From Saccharothrix longispora (GTDB lineage: Bacteria; Actinomycetota; Actinomycetes; Mycobacteriales; Pseudonocardiaceae): 64,000 nucleotides of DNA. Under the pieces are notes generated by a model. The model saw only the letters and a program-made list of their open reading frames with translations. It was not told the DNA's origin and did no database searches. Shown here one piece after another: positions 42,637-51,311 of the stretch. The stretch's first letter is position 1; each line of letters starts with the position of its first letter. Made by a program: the position numbers and the translations under genes. Location: NCBI RefSeq assembly GCF_030852425.1, contig NZ_NSDM01000006.1, forward strand, positions 330,806-394,805, read 5' to 3'.

Positions 42637-43494
42637 TCAACCCCTGGCCAGTGCCAGGAGGTCGTCCGGCGTGCCGTTGAACAGGTTCTGGTCGATCGGG
42701 GTGGACGAGTGCTGCCAGATGGCGTGCGCCGCCCACGGGTGCGGCAGCGGGCCGACGCTGTCCGCGTACCGCGCCACCCACACCGGGCTGGCGCTGAAGT
42801 CGCCGGCCCGACCGGTGCACCGGTCCCACCACAGCGTGGACGTGTAGATCATCGGGGCGCGGCCGGTCCGCGCCCGGTAGGTGTCGGTGAACTGCCTGAT
42901 CCAGGTCACCATGGCATCCGGCGCGAGGCCGTAGCAGGTGTCGTCGCCGTAGGGGTCGTACTCGATGTCCAGCGCGCCGGGCAGCGTCGCCCCGTCGGCG
43001 GTCCAGCCGCCGCCGTGGTCGACGAAGTAGTTCGCCTGGGTGACGCCGTCGGACCGGTCGGGCAGCGCGAAGTGGTAGGCGCCGCGGCGCATGCCGACCC
43101 GGTGGGAACCGTGGAACTGCTGGTCGTAGTACGGGTTGCGGTACCCGGTGCCCTCGGTGGCCTTGACGTAGGCGAACCGCTTGCCCTGGGCCCACCAGTG
43201 GTCCCAGTCCACGTCGCCCTGGTGGCTGCTGACGTCCATGCCGGCGACGGTCGGGCCGGTGGTCGTCAACGCCGTCACGCCGGCCATGACGCCCTCGTGC
43301 AGGGCGATCTGCGAGCCGGCCGCGTGGTCCTCGCCCTCCTCGGCCTGCCGTGCGGCAGGCCGGGGGACCTGCTGCCGGTCCACCACCCCGGCGCGGTCGG
43401 CCCCCGCGTGGCCGGCCCCGGCGGGCTGTCCAGTGAGACCGACCGCCGTGAGGCAGAGCAGGACGAGCGCGGTCACCCATCTGTGCCTTTGCAT
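42637..43494 (-). CDS. Secreted GH25 muramidase (lysozyme)
   Basis: 285 residues from ATG 43494, with GGGAGGA about 8 nt upstream. A signal peptide (MQRHRWVTALVLLCLTAVGL, cleavage near residue 27) and a charged linker of about 50 residues precede the GH25 barrel: GMDVSSHQGDVDWDHWW, FAYVKATEGTGYRNPYYDQQ, GAYHFALPD, LDIEYDPYGDDTCYG with catalytic Asp/Glu, PMIYTSTLWW, and AIWQHSS. It hydrolyses N-acetylmuramyl linkages of peptidoglycan. Confidence 0.92.
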   Translation of the reverse strand: MQRHRWVTALVLLCLTAVGLTGQPAGAGHAGADRAGVVDRQQVPRPAARQAEEGEDHAAGSQIALHEGVMAGVTALTTTGPTVAGMDVSSHQGDVDWDHWWAQGKRFAYVKATEGTGYRNPYYDQQFHGSHRVGMRRGAYHFALPDRSDGVTQANYFVDHGGGWTADGATLPGALDIEYDPYGDDTCYGLAPDAMVTWIRQFTDTYRARTGRAPMIYTSTLWWDRCTGRAGDFSASPVWVARYADSVGPLPHPWAAHAIWQHSSTPIDQNLFNGTPDDLLALARG

Positions 43495-43757
43495 CGGACG
43501 TTCCTCCCTGGGACGCGGACTTCTCCCCCGCGGCACGCCTGCTCGCCGTGCCGTGGTGCTCGGTCCCGGCTACCACCGGCCGACTCGGCTGCAACGCGAA
43601 AACAGTTTTGCCACCCGTCCGAATGACACCTTCAGCATTTCCGGCGCACCGGTGGTCACCACTCGCGTCGGTCAATTCCACGTGGCGGTGAACATCGGTG
43701 TGCGGAACTCTGTTTGTGGGCACTCACCGGATGCGCAACGCACGAGAGGTGAGTGCC

Positions 43758-44252
43758 ATGAGCCGAGTCGACTGGGAGCCGTTCATCGAGTCGCTGCACG
43801 AGGCCGCCGGGGTGTGGGACCGGACGCTGGCGTGCCGGGCCGACTTCGGCGTCGCGCTGGGCGACGAGGACCCGCCGCGCGTCGTGCCGATCACCGAGGA
43901 GCAGGCGGAACGCCTGATGAGGGCGGTGGCGTTCCTGGCGCGGCGGCTCGGCGCGGCCGCCGAGAGCGTGGTCTACGCGACGGCCGAGCGCCGGTTGGCG
44001 GGCGACGACCGCGACCCCGGTGTCGAGGCGGACGCGCTGTCGCTGACCGCCCTGCACGCCGCCGCGATGCGCCACGCGGCCGACCTGGCGAGCGCCGCGT
44101 CCACCCGCGCGGAACCGCGCCGCGACGCGCCGGAGGTCATTCCGGACGCGCCCGCGAGCGTTTCCGGGATCGTGCCGGAGATCATTCCGGAGATCGTTCC
44201 CGAGGTCGTTCCGGCGGACGCTCCCGCCGGCACCCGGTCCGACGCAGCGTGA
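43758..44252 (+). CDS. Hypothetical protein with repetitive (I/V)(I/V)PE tail
   Basis: 164 residues from ATG 43758 after GAGAGGTGAG. Unrecognised. The first 115 residues are helical and soluble (SRVDWEPFIESLHEAAGVWD; EQAERLMRAVAFLARRLGAA). The tail is low-complexity with a near-periodic IVPEIIPEIVPEVVP, possibly a beta or extended spacer. No signal peptide. It stands alone, 105 bp before a penicillin-binding protein gene on the same strand; a link with cell-wall synthesis is only positional. Confidence 0.65.
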   Translation: MSRVDWEPFIESLHEAAGVWDRTLACRADFGVALGDEDPPRVVPITEEQAERLMRAVAFLARRLGAAAESVVYATAERRLAGDDRDPGVEADALSLTALHAAAMRHAADLASAASTRAEPRRDAPEVIPDAPASVSGIVPEIIPEIVPEVVPADAPAGTRSDAA

Positions 44253-44357
44253 CGTTCCGCGCCCGCGCTGACGATTTCCACCCGGGGGTGTCGCTGATTG
44301 CGGTGAACCCGTTCCGACCGGGGTTTTCCCTCCCGGGACGCGGCCGACCCCCGGGCC

Positions 44358-46490
44358 ATGCGCACCGCGGACAGCATCGCCAAGCTCGCCGGTCTCTGCC
44401 TCGTGGCGGGCCTGTTGGTCGCCGGGATGGCGCTGCCGGTCGTGGGCGGCGCGGGCCTCGCGTCCAACCGCGTCAGCGACCAGGTCGCCGCCACCTCGGT
44501 CCGGCTGCTCGACCAGCCGCCGCCGCTGATGACGACGGTGACCGACGAGGACGGCGTGCCGTTCGCCTACCTCTACGACCAGTACCGGGTGCTCACCCCG
44601 TCCGACCGGGTGGCGCAGGTGATGAAGGACGCGCTGATCTCGGCCGAGGACCGCCGGTTCTACGAGCACGCCGGGGTCGACTGGCTGGCCACGGTCCGGG
44701 CGGCGATGCGCAACCAGTCGGAGGGCCAGGTCACCCAGGGCGCGTCCTCGATCACCCAGCAGTACGTGAAGAACTACCTGGTGCACGTGCTGGAGCGGGA
44801 GGACAAGGGCGGGCAGGCCGAGGCGCAGGAGCAGACGATCACGCGCAAGCTGCGCGAGGCGCGGATCGCGATGCACGTGGAAGCGGAGCTGACCAAGGAC
44901 GAGATCCTCACCCGCTACCTGGACGTGGTGCCGTTCGGCGGCACGATCTACGGCATCGCGGCGGCGTCGCAGGCGTACTTCGAGACGACGCCCGACAGGC
45001 TGACCGTGCCGCAGGCGGCGCTGCTCGCGGGCCTGGTCAACAGCCCGACGTTCCTCGACCCGGAGGCCCGCCCGGACAAGGCGGTCGAGCGGCGCAACAC
45101 GATCATCGACCTGATGGCGGACAACGCGAAGCTGTCGCGCGAGCAGGCCGAGGTCGCCAAGCGCGCGCCGCTGGGCCTGGCCGACCCGGTGCGCCCGCTG
45201 CCCACCGGCTGCGTCGGCTCGGGGCCCGAGGTCGGGTTCTTCTGCTCGTACGTGGTGAACTACCTGACCACCAACGGGTTCGACCTGGAGCAGCTGAAGG
45301 TCGGCGGCTACACGGTGCGCACGACGCTGGACCGGTCGTTGACGCAGCAGGCGAAGCAGGCCGCCGAGGCGCAGGTGCCGAAGACGACGCCGGGCATCGC
45401 GAACACCGCGGCGATCGTGCGCCCCGGGCGCGACCGGCACGAGGTCGTGGCGCTGGTCGCGAACCGCGACTACGGGCTGAAGAAGGAGGAGTTCCAGACC
45501 CAGTTCGACCTGCCGAGCGCGGTGGAGAACAAGTTCGGGGCCGGGTCGGTCTACAAGGTGTTCACCGCGGCGGCGGCGCTCGACAAGGGCATGGGCATCG
45601 AGACCGTGATCGAGACGCCCAACAGCCACGTGTCGCGGGTGTTCCGGGGCGGCGCGCCGTCCTGCCCGTCGACCGGCGAGCAGGCCACCTACTGGTACTG
45701 CCTGTCCAACCACGACAGCTCCTACCCGCCGCGGATGACGCTGAAGCAGGCGCTCGCGACCTCGCCCAACACGGGGTTCGTGATCCTGGAGGAGAAGGTC
45801 GGCCTGGCCGCGGTGATCGACATGGCGCGGCGGCTGGGGATGCGCGAGACGCTGTCGACGAACATCGCGGGCGTGCCGCCGAACCCGGAGGCGGAGCGGC
45901 AGGACCTGCGCGTCTCGCAGGCGGAGTTCTACGAGTCGGCGGGCAACGCCTCGTTCACGCTGGGCCCCGCGCCGACGAACACCCTGGAGCTGGCGAACGT
46001 CGCCGCCACCATCGCCTCCGGCGGCCGGTGGTGCCGGCCGACGCCGATCCTGCGGGTGACCGACCGGTACGGCCGGGAGGTGCCGGTGACCGAGCCGCCG
46101 TGCGAGCAGGCCGTCCCGGAGGCGCTGGCGAACGCCCTGGCCGTGGGCCTGTCGGAGGACGACCAGGAGCGCGGCACGGCCGCCGCGGCGGCGAAGCAGT
46201 ACAACTGGACCAGGCCGGCGCTGGGCAAGACCGGCACGACCGAGGAGTACAAGTCGGCGGCGTTCATCGGGGCGACCCCGGACTTCGCGGGCGCCGTGCA
46301 GGTCTTCAACGACGGCGTCACGCCGCGCGGCATCTGCGTCGAGGGCGGCCCGCCCCGGCTGTGCGCGGAGGGCGACATCTACGGCGGCACGCTGCCCGCG
46401 CGGACCTGGTTCGACTTCATGACCAAGGCGCACGAGGGCCTGCCGGAGAAGCCCCTGCCGCAGGTGGAGCCCCGTTACCTGCGGCCCTGA
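44358..46490 (+). CDS. Class A penicillin-binding protein (second paralogue)
   Basis: 710 residues from ATG 44358. The domain order equals the protein at 35885: membrane helix IAKLAGLCLVAGLLVAGMAL, GT51 with SAEDRRFYEHAGVDW and GASSITQQYVKNYL, transpeptidase SxxK in GAGSVYKVFTAAAA, SxN in SPNTGF, KTG in GKTGTTEEYKSAAF. Many long blocks are shared by eye, including PVVGG, ASNR and TPDRLTVPQAALLAGLVN, indicating gene duplication. It has no PASTA module. The C terminus ends VEPRYLRP, similar to VDPRYR in the paralogue. Confidence 0.93.
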   Translation: MRTADSIAKLAGLCLVAGLLVAGMALPVVGGAGLASNRVSDQVAATSVRLLDQPPPLMTTVTDEDGVPFAYLYDQYRVLTPSDRVAQVMKDALISAEDRRFYEHAGVDWLATVRAAMRNQSEGQVTQGASSITQQYVKNYLVHVLEREDKGGQAEAQEQTITRKLREARIAMHVEAELTKDEILTRYLDVVPFGGTIYGIAAASQAYFETTPDRLTVPQAALLAGLVNSPTFLDPEARPDKAVERRNTIIDLMADNAKLSREQAEVAKRAPLGLADPVRPLPTGCVGSGPEVGFFCSYVVNYLTTNGFDLEQLKVGGYTVRTTLDRSLTQQAKQAAEAQVPKTTPGIANTAAIVRPGRDRHEVVALVANRDYGLKKEEFQTQFDLPSAVENKFGAGSVYKVFTAAAALDKGMGIETVIETPNSHVSRVFRGGAPSCPSTGEQATYWYCLSNHDSSYPPRMTLKQALATSPNTGFVILEEKVGLAAVIDMARRLGMRETLSTNIAGVPPNPEAERQDLRVSQAEFYESAGNASFTLGPAPTNTLELANVAATIASGGRWCRPTPILRVTDRYGREVPVTEPPCEQAVPEALANALAVGLSEDDQERGTAAAAAKQYNWTRPALGKTGTTEEYKSAAFIGATPDFAGAVQVFNDGVTPRGICVEGGPPRLCAEGDIYGGTLPARTWFDFMTKAHEGLPEKPLPQVEPRYLRP

Positions 46491-46558
46491 GCCGCCGCGT
46501 CGGCCGCACCCCCTGGCGGGGGCGTGGGACGATCCGGTAGGACTGCGACCGACACAGT

Positions 46559-46570
46559 TGGTACAGACCA
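46559..46570 (+). promoter_or_regulatory. DasR-like box upstream of the SIS-domain gene
   Basis: TGGTACAGACCA matches the DasR core TGGTCTAGACCA at 10 of 12 positions and keeps the outer TGGT/ACCA dyad. It ends 2 bp before the ribosome site GGAGG (46573-46577) of the SIS gene, a position where a bound repressor would block transcription or its start. Confidence 0.45.
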
Positions 46571-46584
46571 CCGGAGGCGACCGC

Positions 46585-47325
46585 ATGACGACCGAGACGG
46601 TGACCGGGTCGGACTACGGGGACGTCGTGCGCACCCACCTGACCAGGGTGGAGCAGCAGAACGCGGCGGCCCTGGACGACGTGGCCGAGCTGGTGCTGGC
46701 CAGCGTGCGGGCGGACGGCATGGTGCTGGCGGCGGGCGCGGGCCACTCGCTGGCCGCGGTGGCCGAGACGTTCTACCGGGCGGGCGGGCTGGCGTGCGTG
46801 CGCCCCGTCTACCACCCGGAGCTGCTGCCGATGCACGGCGCGGTGAGCAGCACGTCCGCCGAGCGCCGCTCGGGCCTGGCCGCCGAGGTGCTGCGCGAGA
46901 CGCGGCCGGCCGCGCACGACGTGCTGTTCGTGTTCTCCACCTCCGGCGTGAACCCCTACCCGGTGGAGCTGGCCGGGCTGGCCGCGGACGCCGGGTGCCC
47001 GGTGGTGGCGGTGACGTCGGTCGCGGCGAGCGCGCTGGCGCCCCGCCGGGCGGGCACGACGCTGGCCGAGAACGCGACCGTCGTGCTGGACAACATGGTG
47101 CCGCCCGGCGACGCGACCTACCCGCCCGCGAACCCGGTGACGGCGGCGGTGTCGACGCTGGCCACCACGTTCCTGTGGAACCTGGTCATGGTGCGGCTGT
47201 TCGACAAGGCCGGCGAGGCCGGCGTGAGCCTGCCGCTGTGGCGCAGCGCCAACGTCGAGGGCGGCGACCAGGCCAACGCCGACCTGCTGCGCAAGTACCA
47301 GACCAGGGTGCCGCAGCTGGGGTGA
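46585..47325 (+). CDS. SIS-domain sugar-phosphate-binding protein
   Basis: 246 residues from ATG 46585 with GGAGG 7 nt upstream. The SIS (sugar isomerase) Rossmann fold shows DGMVLAAGAGHSLAAVAETF with the phosphosugar-binding Gly-Ser loop, VLFVFSTSGVNPYPVELAGL, and PVVAVTSVAASALAP. It resembles stand-alone SIS proteins related to N-acetylmuramate/N-acetylglucosamine phosphate enzymes. With a DasR-like box in front, an amino-sugar-phosphate substrate or ligand is a reasonable inference. Not in an operon with its neighbours. Confidence 0.83.
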   Translation: MTTETVTGSDYGDVVRTHLTRVEQQNAAALDDVAELVLASVRADGMVLAAGAGHSLAAVAETFYRAGGLACVRPVYHPELLPMHGAVSSTSAERRSGLAAEVLRETRPAAHDVLFVFSTSGVNPYPVELAGLAADAGCPVVAVTSVAASALAPRRAGTTLAENATVVLDNMVPPGDATYPPANPVTAAVSTLATTFLWNLVMVRLFDKAGEAGVSLPLWRSANVEGGDQANADLLRKYQTRVPQLG

Positions 47326-47394
47326 ACGTCCGCCGGATCTTCGCGAATTCCCCACACGAACCGGTTAATCTCCGGCGGGACAGGGGGGTTCGAC

Positions 47395-48984
47395 ATGAAG
47401 ACGGGGACGAAGCGCTGGGTGCTGGCAGGCGGGGGCACGGCCGCGGTCGCGGCGGTCGTGGTGGGCGCGCTGCTGGTGTGGTCGGGCGGCGAACCCGCGG
47501 CCGGACCCGCGCGGGGGACGGCGGAACGACCGGAACGGGTGAGCCCGGCAGAGGTCGCGCGGCAGTTCATGACCGCCGTGGCCACCGGCCAGGCGGCACA
47601 GGCGGCGGCGCTCACCGACGCGGCCGACGCGGCGGGCGCGGCCATCACGAGGACGACGCAGGGCATGCCGGGCATCGGGTTCCACGCCCGCCTCGCCCCG
47701 GGGCCCGCCGTGCCCGCCGGCGGGACCGGCACCTCGATCGACGCCGACGTGACGTGGACGCTGCCCGGCGGCGCCCCGCTCGCCTACCGCACGACGGTGG
47801 ACCTGCGGCTGGTCGACGACACGTGGCGCGTCGCGTGGTCGCCGACCCTGCTGCACCCGCGGCTGACCGAGGGGCAGAGCCTCGCCTACGGCGCGCTCCC
47901 CGGTGACGGGGCGCTGCTCGACCGCACCGGCGCACCGGTCGCCGAGGGCTTCGCGCCGGTCGTCATGGGGTCGGTGCGCCGGGCCGTCGGCCCGCTGACC
48001 GGCACACCCGGCTGGCGGGTCACCGCCGTCGACGCCGCGGGCGCCCCCGCCGCCGTGCTGCACGAGCAGCAACCGCAGGTCGCCCCGTCGGTGACGGTGA
48101 CGCTCGACCCGGCCACGCAGGCCGCCGCGCAGGCCGCCGTCGACGGCGTCGGGCAGGCGGCCGTGCTGGTCGCGGTCCAGCCGTCGACCGGCGAACTGCT
48201 GGCCGTGGCGCAGAACGCGGTCGCCGACGGTCAGGGGCCCATCGCGCTGCAGAACTTCTTCGAGCCGGGGTCGACGTTCAAGGTGGTCACCGCGACCGCC
48301 GCGCTGACCGCCGGCACCGCGAACGCCGACACGCCGCTGGACTGCCCCGGCGCGGCGACCATCGGCACCCGGCGCATCACCAACGAGGACTCGTTCGAGC
48401 TGGGCACCGTGCCGATGCGCCGGGCGTTCGCCGCGTCGTGCAACACCAGCTTCGGCAAGCTCGCCGCCGACCTGCCCGCCGACGCGCTGCCCACCGCCGC
48501 CGCCTACTTCGGGCTGATGTCGGACTTCACCGTCGCGGGCATCACCACGAACACCGGCAAGGTCCCCGCCGCCGGGTCGACGGCCGCGCGGGTCGAGGCG
48601 GGCATCGGCCAGGGCGAGGTGCTCACCACGCCGTTCGGCATGGCGCTGGCCGCGGCGACCGTCGCGCAGGGCCGCACGCCGGTGCCGCTGCTGCTGCGCG
48701 GCACCCCCACCGAGGGGCGGCAGCCGCCCGCCCTGCCCGGCGGGGTGGTCACCGCGCTGCGGTCGATGATGGCCGAGGTCGTCACCGGCGGCACCGCGCG
48801 GGAGCTGGCCGGGTTCGCCGGGGTGCGCGGCAAGACCGGCACCGCCCAGTTCGGCGACGGCACGAGGTCGCACGGCTGGTTCATGGGCTACCGCGGCGAC
48901 CTGGCGTTCTCCGTGCTGGTGGTGGACGGCGGGTCGTCGAAGGTGGCGGTCGGCGCGACGGCGGCCTTCCTGGGCGGGCTCTGA
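47395..48984 (+). CDS. Penicillin-binding transpeptidase (class B-like) with NTF2-like domain
   Basis: 529 residues from ATG 47395. A membrane anchor (WVLAGGGTAAVAAVVVGALL) is followed by an NTF2-like/MecA_N domain (PAEVARQFMTAVATGQAAQA to about 165) and a transpeptidase: SxxK in EPGSTFKVVTATAA, SxN as SCNTSFGKLA, KTG in RGKTGTAQFGDG. It lacks the glycosyltransferase domain. Such proteins are PbpA/PBP2-type cross-linking enzymes or beta-lactam-tolerant paralogues. The last 97 bp are also covered by the tail of the convergent ABC transporter gene. Confidence 0.9.
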   Translation: MKTGTKRWVLAGGGTAAVAAVVVGALLVWSGGEPAAGPARGTAERPERVSPAEVARQFMTAVATGQAAQAAALTDAADAAGAAITRTTQGMPGIGFHARLAPGPAVPAGGTGTSIDADVTWTLPGGAPLAYRTTVDLRLVDDTWRVAWSPTLLHPRLTEGQSLAYGALPGDGALLDRTGAPVAEGFAPVVMGSVRRAVGPLTGTPGWRVTAVDAAGAPAAVLHEQQPQVAPSVTVTLDPATQAAAQAAVDGVGQAAVLVAVQPSTGELLAVAQNAVADGQGPIALQNFFEPGSTFKVVTATAALTAGTANADTPLDCPGAATIGTRRITNEDSFELGTVPMRRAFAASCNTSFGKLAADLPADALPTAAAYFGLMSDFTVAGITTNTGKVPAAGSTAARVEAGIGQGEVLTTPFGMALAAATVAQGRTPVPLLLRGTPTEGRQPPALPGGVVTALRSMMAEVVTGGTARELAGFAGVRGKTGTAQFGDGTRSHGWFMGYRGDLAFSVLVVDGGSSKVAVGATAAFLGGL

Positions 48985-50876
48985 GCCGGCCCGGGAACCG
49001 GCTCCGGAACCGGTTCCCGGGCATCGGGGTCGTCGAACTGGGTGCGGTACAGCTCGGCGTAGCGGCCGTCGGCGGCGAGCAGCCCGGCGTGCGTGCCGCG
49101 TTCGACGACCCGGCCGGCTTCGACGACGAGGATCTGGTCGGCGGCGCGGACCGTGGACAGGCGGTGCGCGATCACCAGGGCGGTCCGGCCGCGCAGCGCC
49201 TCGGTGAGCGCGGCCTGGACGGCGGCCTCGGACTCCGAGTCGAGGTGCGCGGTCGCCTCGTCCAGGATCACCACGCGGGGGCGGGCCAGCAGGAGGCGGG
49301 CGATCGTGAGGCGCTGGCGCTCGCCACCGGACAGGCGGTAGCCGCGTTCGCCGACGACCGTGTCGAGGCCGTCGGGCAGCGAGTCGACGAGGGTGTCGAG
49401 GCGGGCCCGGCGCAGCGCGTCGCGCAGCTCGTCGTCGGTGGCGTCGGGGCGCGGGTAGCGGAGGTTGGCGCGGATCGTGTCGTGGAAGAGGTGCCCGTCC
49501 TGGGTGACGACGCCGACCGCGCCCCGGACGCTGTCCGACGCGAGTTCCCGCACGTCGACACCGGACAGCCGGATCGCGCCGGAGTCGACGTCGTAGAGGC
49601 GCGGGACGAGGGAGGCGATCGTGGACTTGCCCGCGCCCGACGAGCCGACGAGCGCGACGAGCTGCCCGGGTTCGACGGTGAAGCTGATGCCGTGCAGCAC
49701 CTCCTCGCCACCACGCGCGTCCAATGTGGACACGTCTTCGAGGGAGGCGAGGGACACCTTGTCGGCCGACGGGTAGGCGAAGCGCACGTCGTCGAACTCC
49801 ACCCGCACCGGCCCGTCCGGCAGGTCCGCCGCACCCGGCCGGTCCTTGATCATCGGGTCGAGGTCGAGGACCTCGAAGACGCGCTCGAACGACACCAGCG
49901 CGGTCATGACGTCCACGCGCGCGTTGGCGAGGGCGGTGAGCGGCGTGTAGAGGCGGGTCAGCAGCAGCGCGAGCGACACGACCGTGCCCGCCGCCAGGTG
50001 GCCGGTGAGGGCGAGGTAGCCGCCGAGGCCGTAGACCAGGGCCTGGGCGAGGGCCGAGACGAGGGTCAGTCCGGTGAGGAACCAGCGGGTGGCCATCGCG
50101 GTGCGCACGCCGATGTCCCGGACGCGCTCCGCGCGGTCGGCGAACTCGCGCAGCTCGGCGCCCGGTCGGCCGAACAGCTTGACCAGCGTCGCGCCCGGCG
50201 CGGAGAAGCGCTCCGTCATCTGCGTGGTCATGCCCGCGTTCAGGGTCGCCGCCTCCCGCTGGAGGTCGGCCATCCGCGCACCCATCCGCCGGGCCGGGAG
50301 GACGAAGACCGGCAGGAGGAGCAGCGCCAGCGCCGTGACTTGCCACGAAAGGGTGAACATCACGCCCAGTGACAGCCCCAGTTGGATGACGTTGGTGACG
50401 ACACCCGACAGCGTCGACGTGAACGCCCGCTGAGCGCCGATCACGTCGTTGTTCAACCGGCTGACCAGCGCCCCGGTGCGCGTGCGGGTGAAGAAGGCGA
50501 CCGGCATCCGCTGCACGTGCTCGAACACGGCCCGCCGCAGGTCGAAGATCAGCCCCTCCCCGATGCGCGCCGACTGCCACCGCTCGACCAGCCCGAGCCC
50601 CGCGTCGACCACCGCGATGAGCGCGATCGCCACCGCCAGCCACACGACCACGGACACGTCACGGCCACCGACGACGGCGTCCACCACCCGCCCCGCCAGG
50701 ACCGGGGTGCTCACCGCCAGCACCGCGGACACGACCGTGAGCAGCAGGAACAGCGTCAACCGCCGCCGGTGGGGCCGGGCGAACCCCCACACCCGCCACA
50801 CCGTGGCCCGCCGCACGCCGCGAGGTGCTTCCGACGCCCGCATGGCGCTGCGCATCAATCCCCAGGAACCGTCCAC
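48888..50876 (-). CDS. ABC exporter half-transporter (fused membrane and ATPase domains)
   Basis: About 662 residues from GTG 50876 (VDGSWGLMRSAM); ATG 50855 is an alternative. Six transmembrane helices lie in residues 30-330 (LTLFLLLTVVSAVLAVSTPV, VVVWLAVAIALIAVVDAGLG and others). The nucleotide-binding domain has Walker A VGSSGAGKST, signature LSGGERQRLTIARLLLARP, Walker B VVILDEATAHLDSE, and the H-loop His in VIAHRLSTVR. It is a type IV lipid/drug exporter-like protein, acting as a homodimer or with a distant partner. A Pro-rich C-terminal tail of about 40 residues extends into the convergent penicillin-binding gene. Confidence 0.9.
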   Translation of the reverse strand: MDGSWGLMRSAMRASEAPRGVRRATVWRVWGFARPHRRRLTLFLLLTVVSAVLAVSTPVLAGRVVDAVVGGRDVSVVVWLAVAIALIAVVDAGLGLVERWQSARIGEGLIFDLRRAVFEHVQRMPVAFFTRTRTGALVSRLNNDVIGAQRAFTSTLSGVVTNVIQLGLSLGVMFTLSWQVTALALLLLPVFVLPARRMGARMADLQREAATLNAGMTTQMTERFSAPGATLVKLFGRPGAELREFADRAERVRDIGVRTAMATRWFLTGLTLVSALAQALVYGLGGYLALTGHLAAGTVVSLALLLTRLYTPLTALANARVDVMTALVSFERVFEVLDLDPMIKDRPGAADLPDGPVRVEFDDVRFAYPSADKVSLASLEDVSTLDARGGEEVLHGISFTVEPGQLVALVGSSGAGKSTIASLVPRLYDVDSGAIRLSGVDVRELASDSVRGAVGVVTQDGHLFHDTIRANLRYPRPDATDDELRDALRRARLDTLVDSLPDGLDTVVGERGYRLSGGERQRLTIARLLLARPRVVILDEATAHLDSESEAAVQAALTEALRGRTALVIAHRLSTVRAADQILVVEAGRVVERGTHAGLLAADGRYAELYRTQFDDPDAREPVPEPVPGPAQSPPRKAAVAPTATFDDPPSTTSTENARSPR

Positions 50877-51311
50877 GTCAGACAGGAACGCCCGCAGACC
50901 CCCACCGCTTCCCGCCGGCCCACTTCCCGGCCGCGTCCCGGCACCCGCGTTCCGGCACCCGCGCCCGGGCCACCTCACCCCGGCGTCCTCCCCCGGGCAC
51001 CGGGGGGTGTCGCGCACCGACCGGCACCCGGCGCCGCCCGGACAGTGCCGGGCACCCGGGCACTGCCGGGCACCCGGACGGCGCCGGCGGACGCGCCCGG
51101 TCGGCGGTGCCGCCGGCCAGGGCGGTGGTCAGGCTCCCGGGACGGCGGTGGGCCCGGCGGCAGGCGGGCGGCGTGGCGGGCGGCGTAGGTGGTGATGGGG
51201 CCGTGGTCGTTTCGGCGTCGATTCTCTCAACCGATGATCGGGACCCCTGTTACGTACATGTCCGGGCCGATGATCACCCGATCGTGCCGAGCGGTCGGCC
51301 GTGACCTGCCG
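50877..51311. other. GC-rich intergenic region
   Basis: 435 bp between the ABC transporter start and the enoyl-CoA hydratase stop. The middle is low-complexity and holds an 18-bp-period direct repeat (51046-51077). The part near 51200-51300 is less GC-rich (TTACGTACATG) and could contain a promoter or end signal. No gene is supported. Confidence 0.4.
51046..51077. repeat. Two-copy 14-bp direct repeat
   Basis: TGCCGGGCACCCGG at 51046-51059 and again at 51064-51077, separated by GCAC, in a non-coding GC-rich stretch. Each unit is itself partly dyad-symmetric. Confidence 0.6.
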
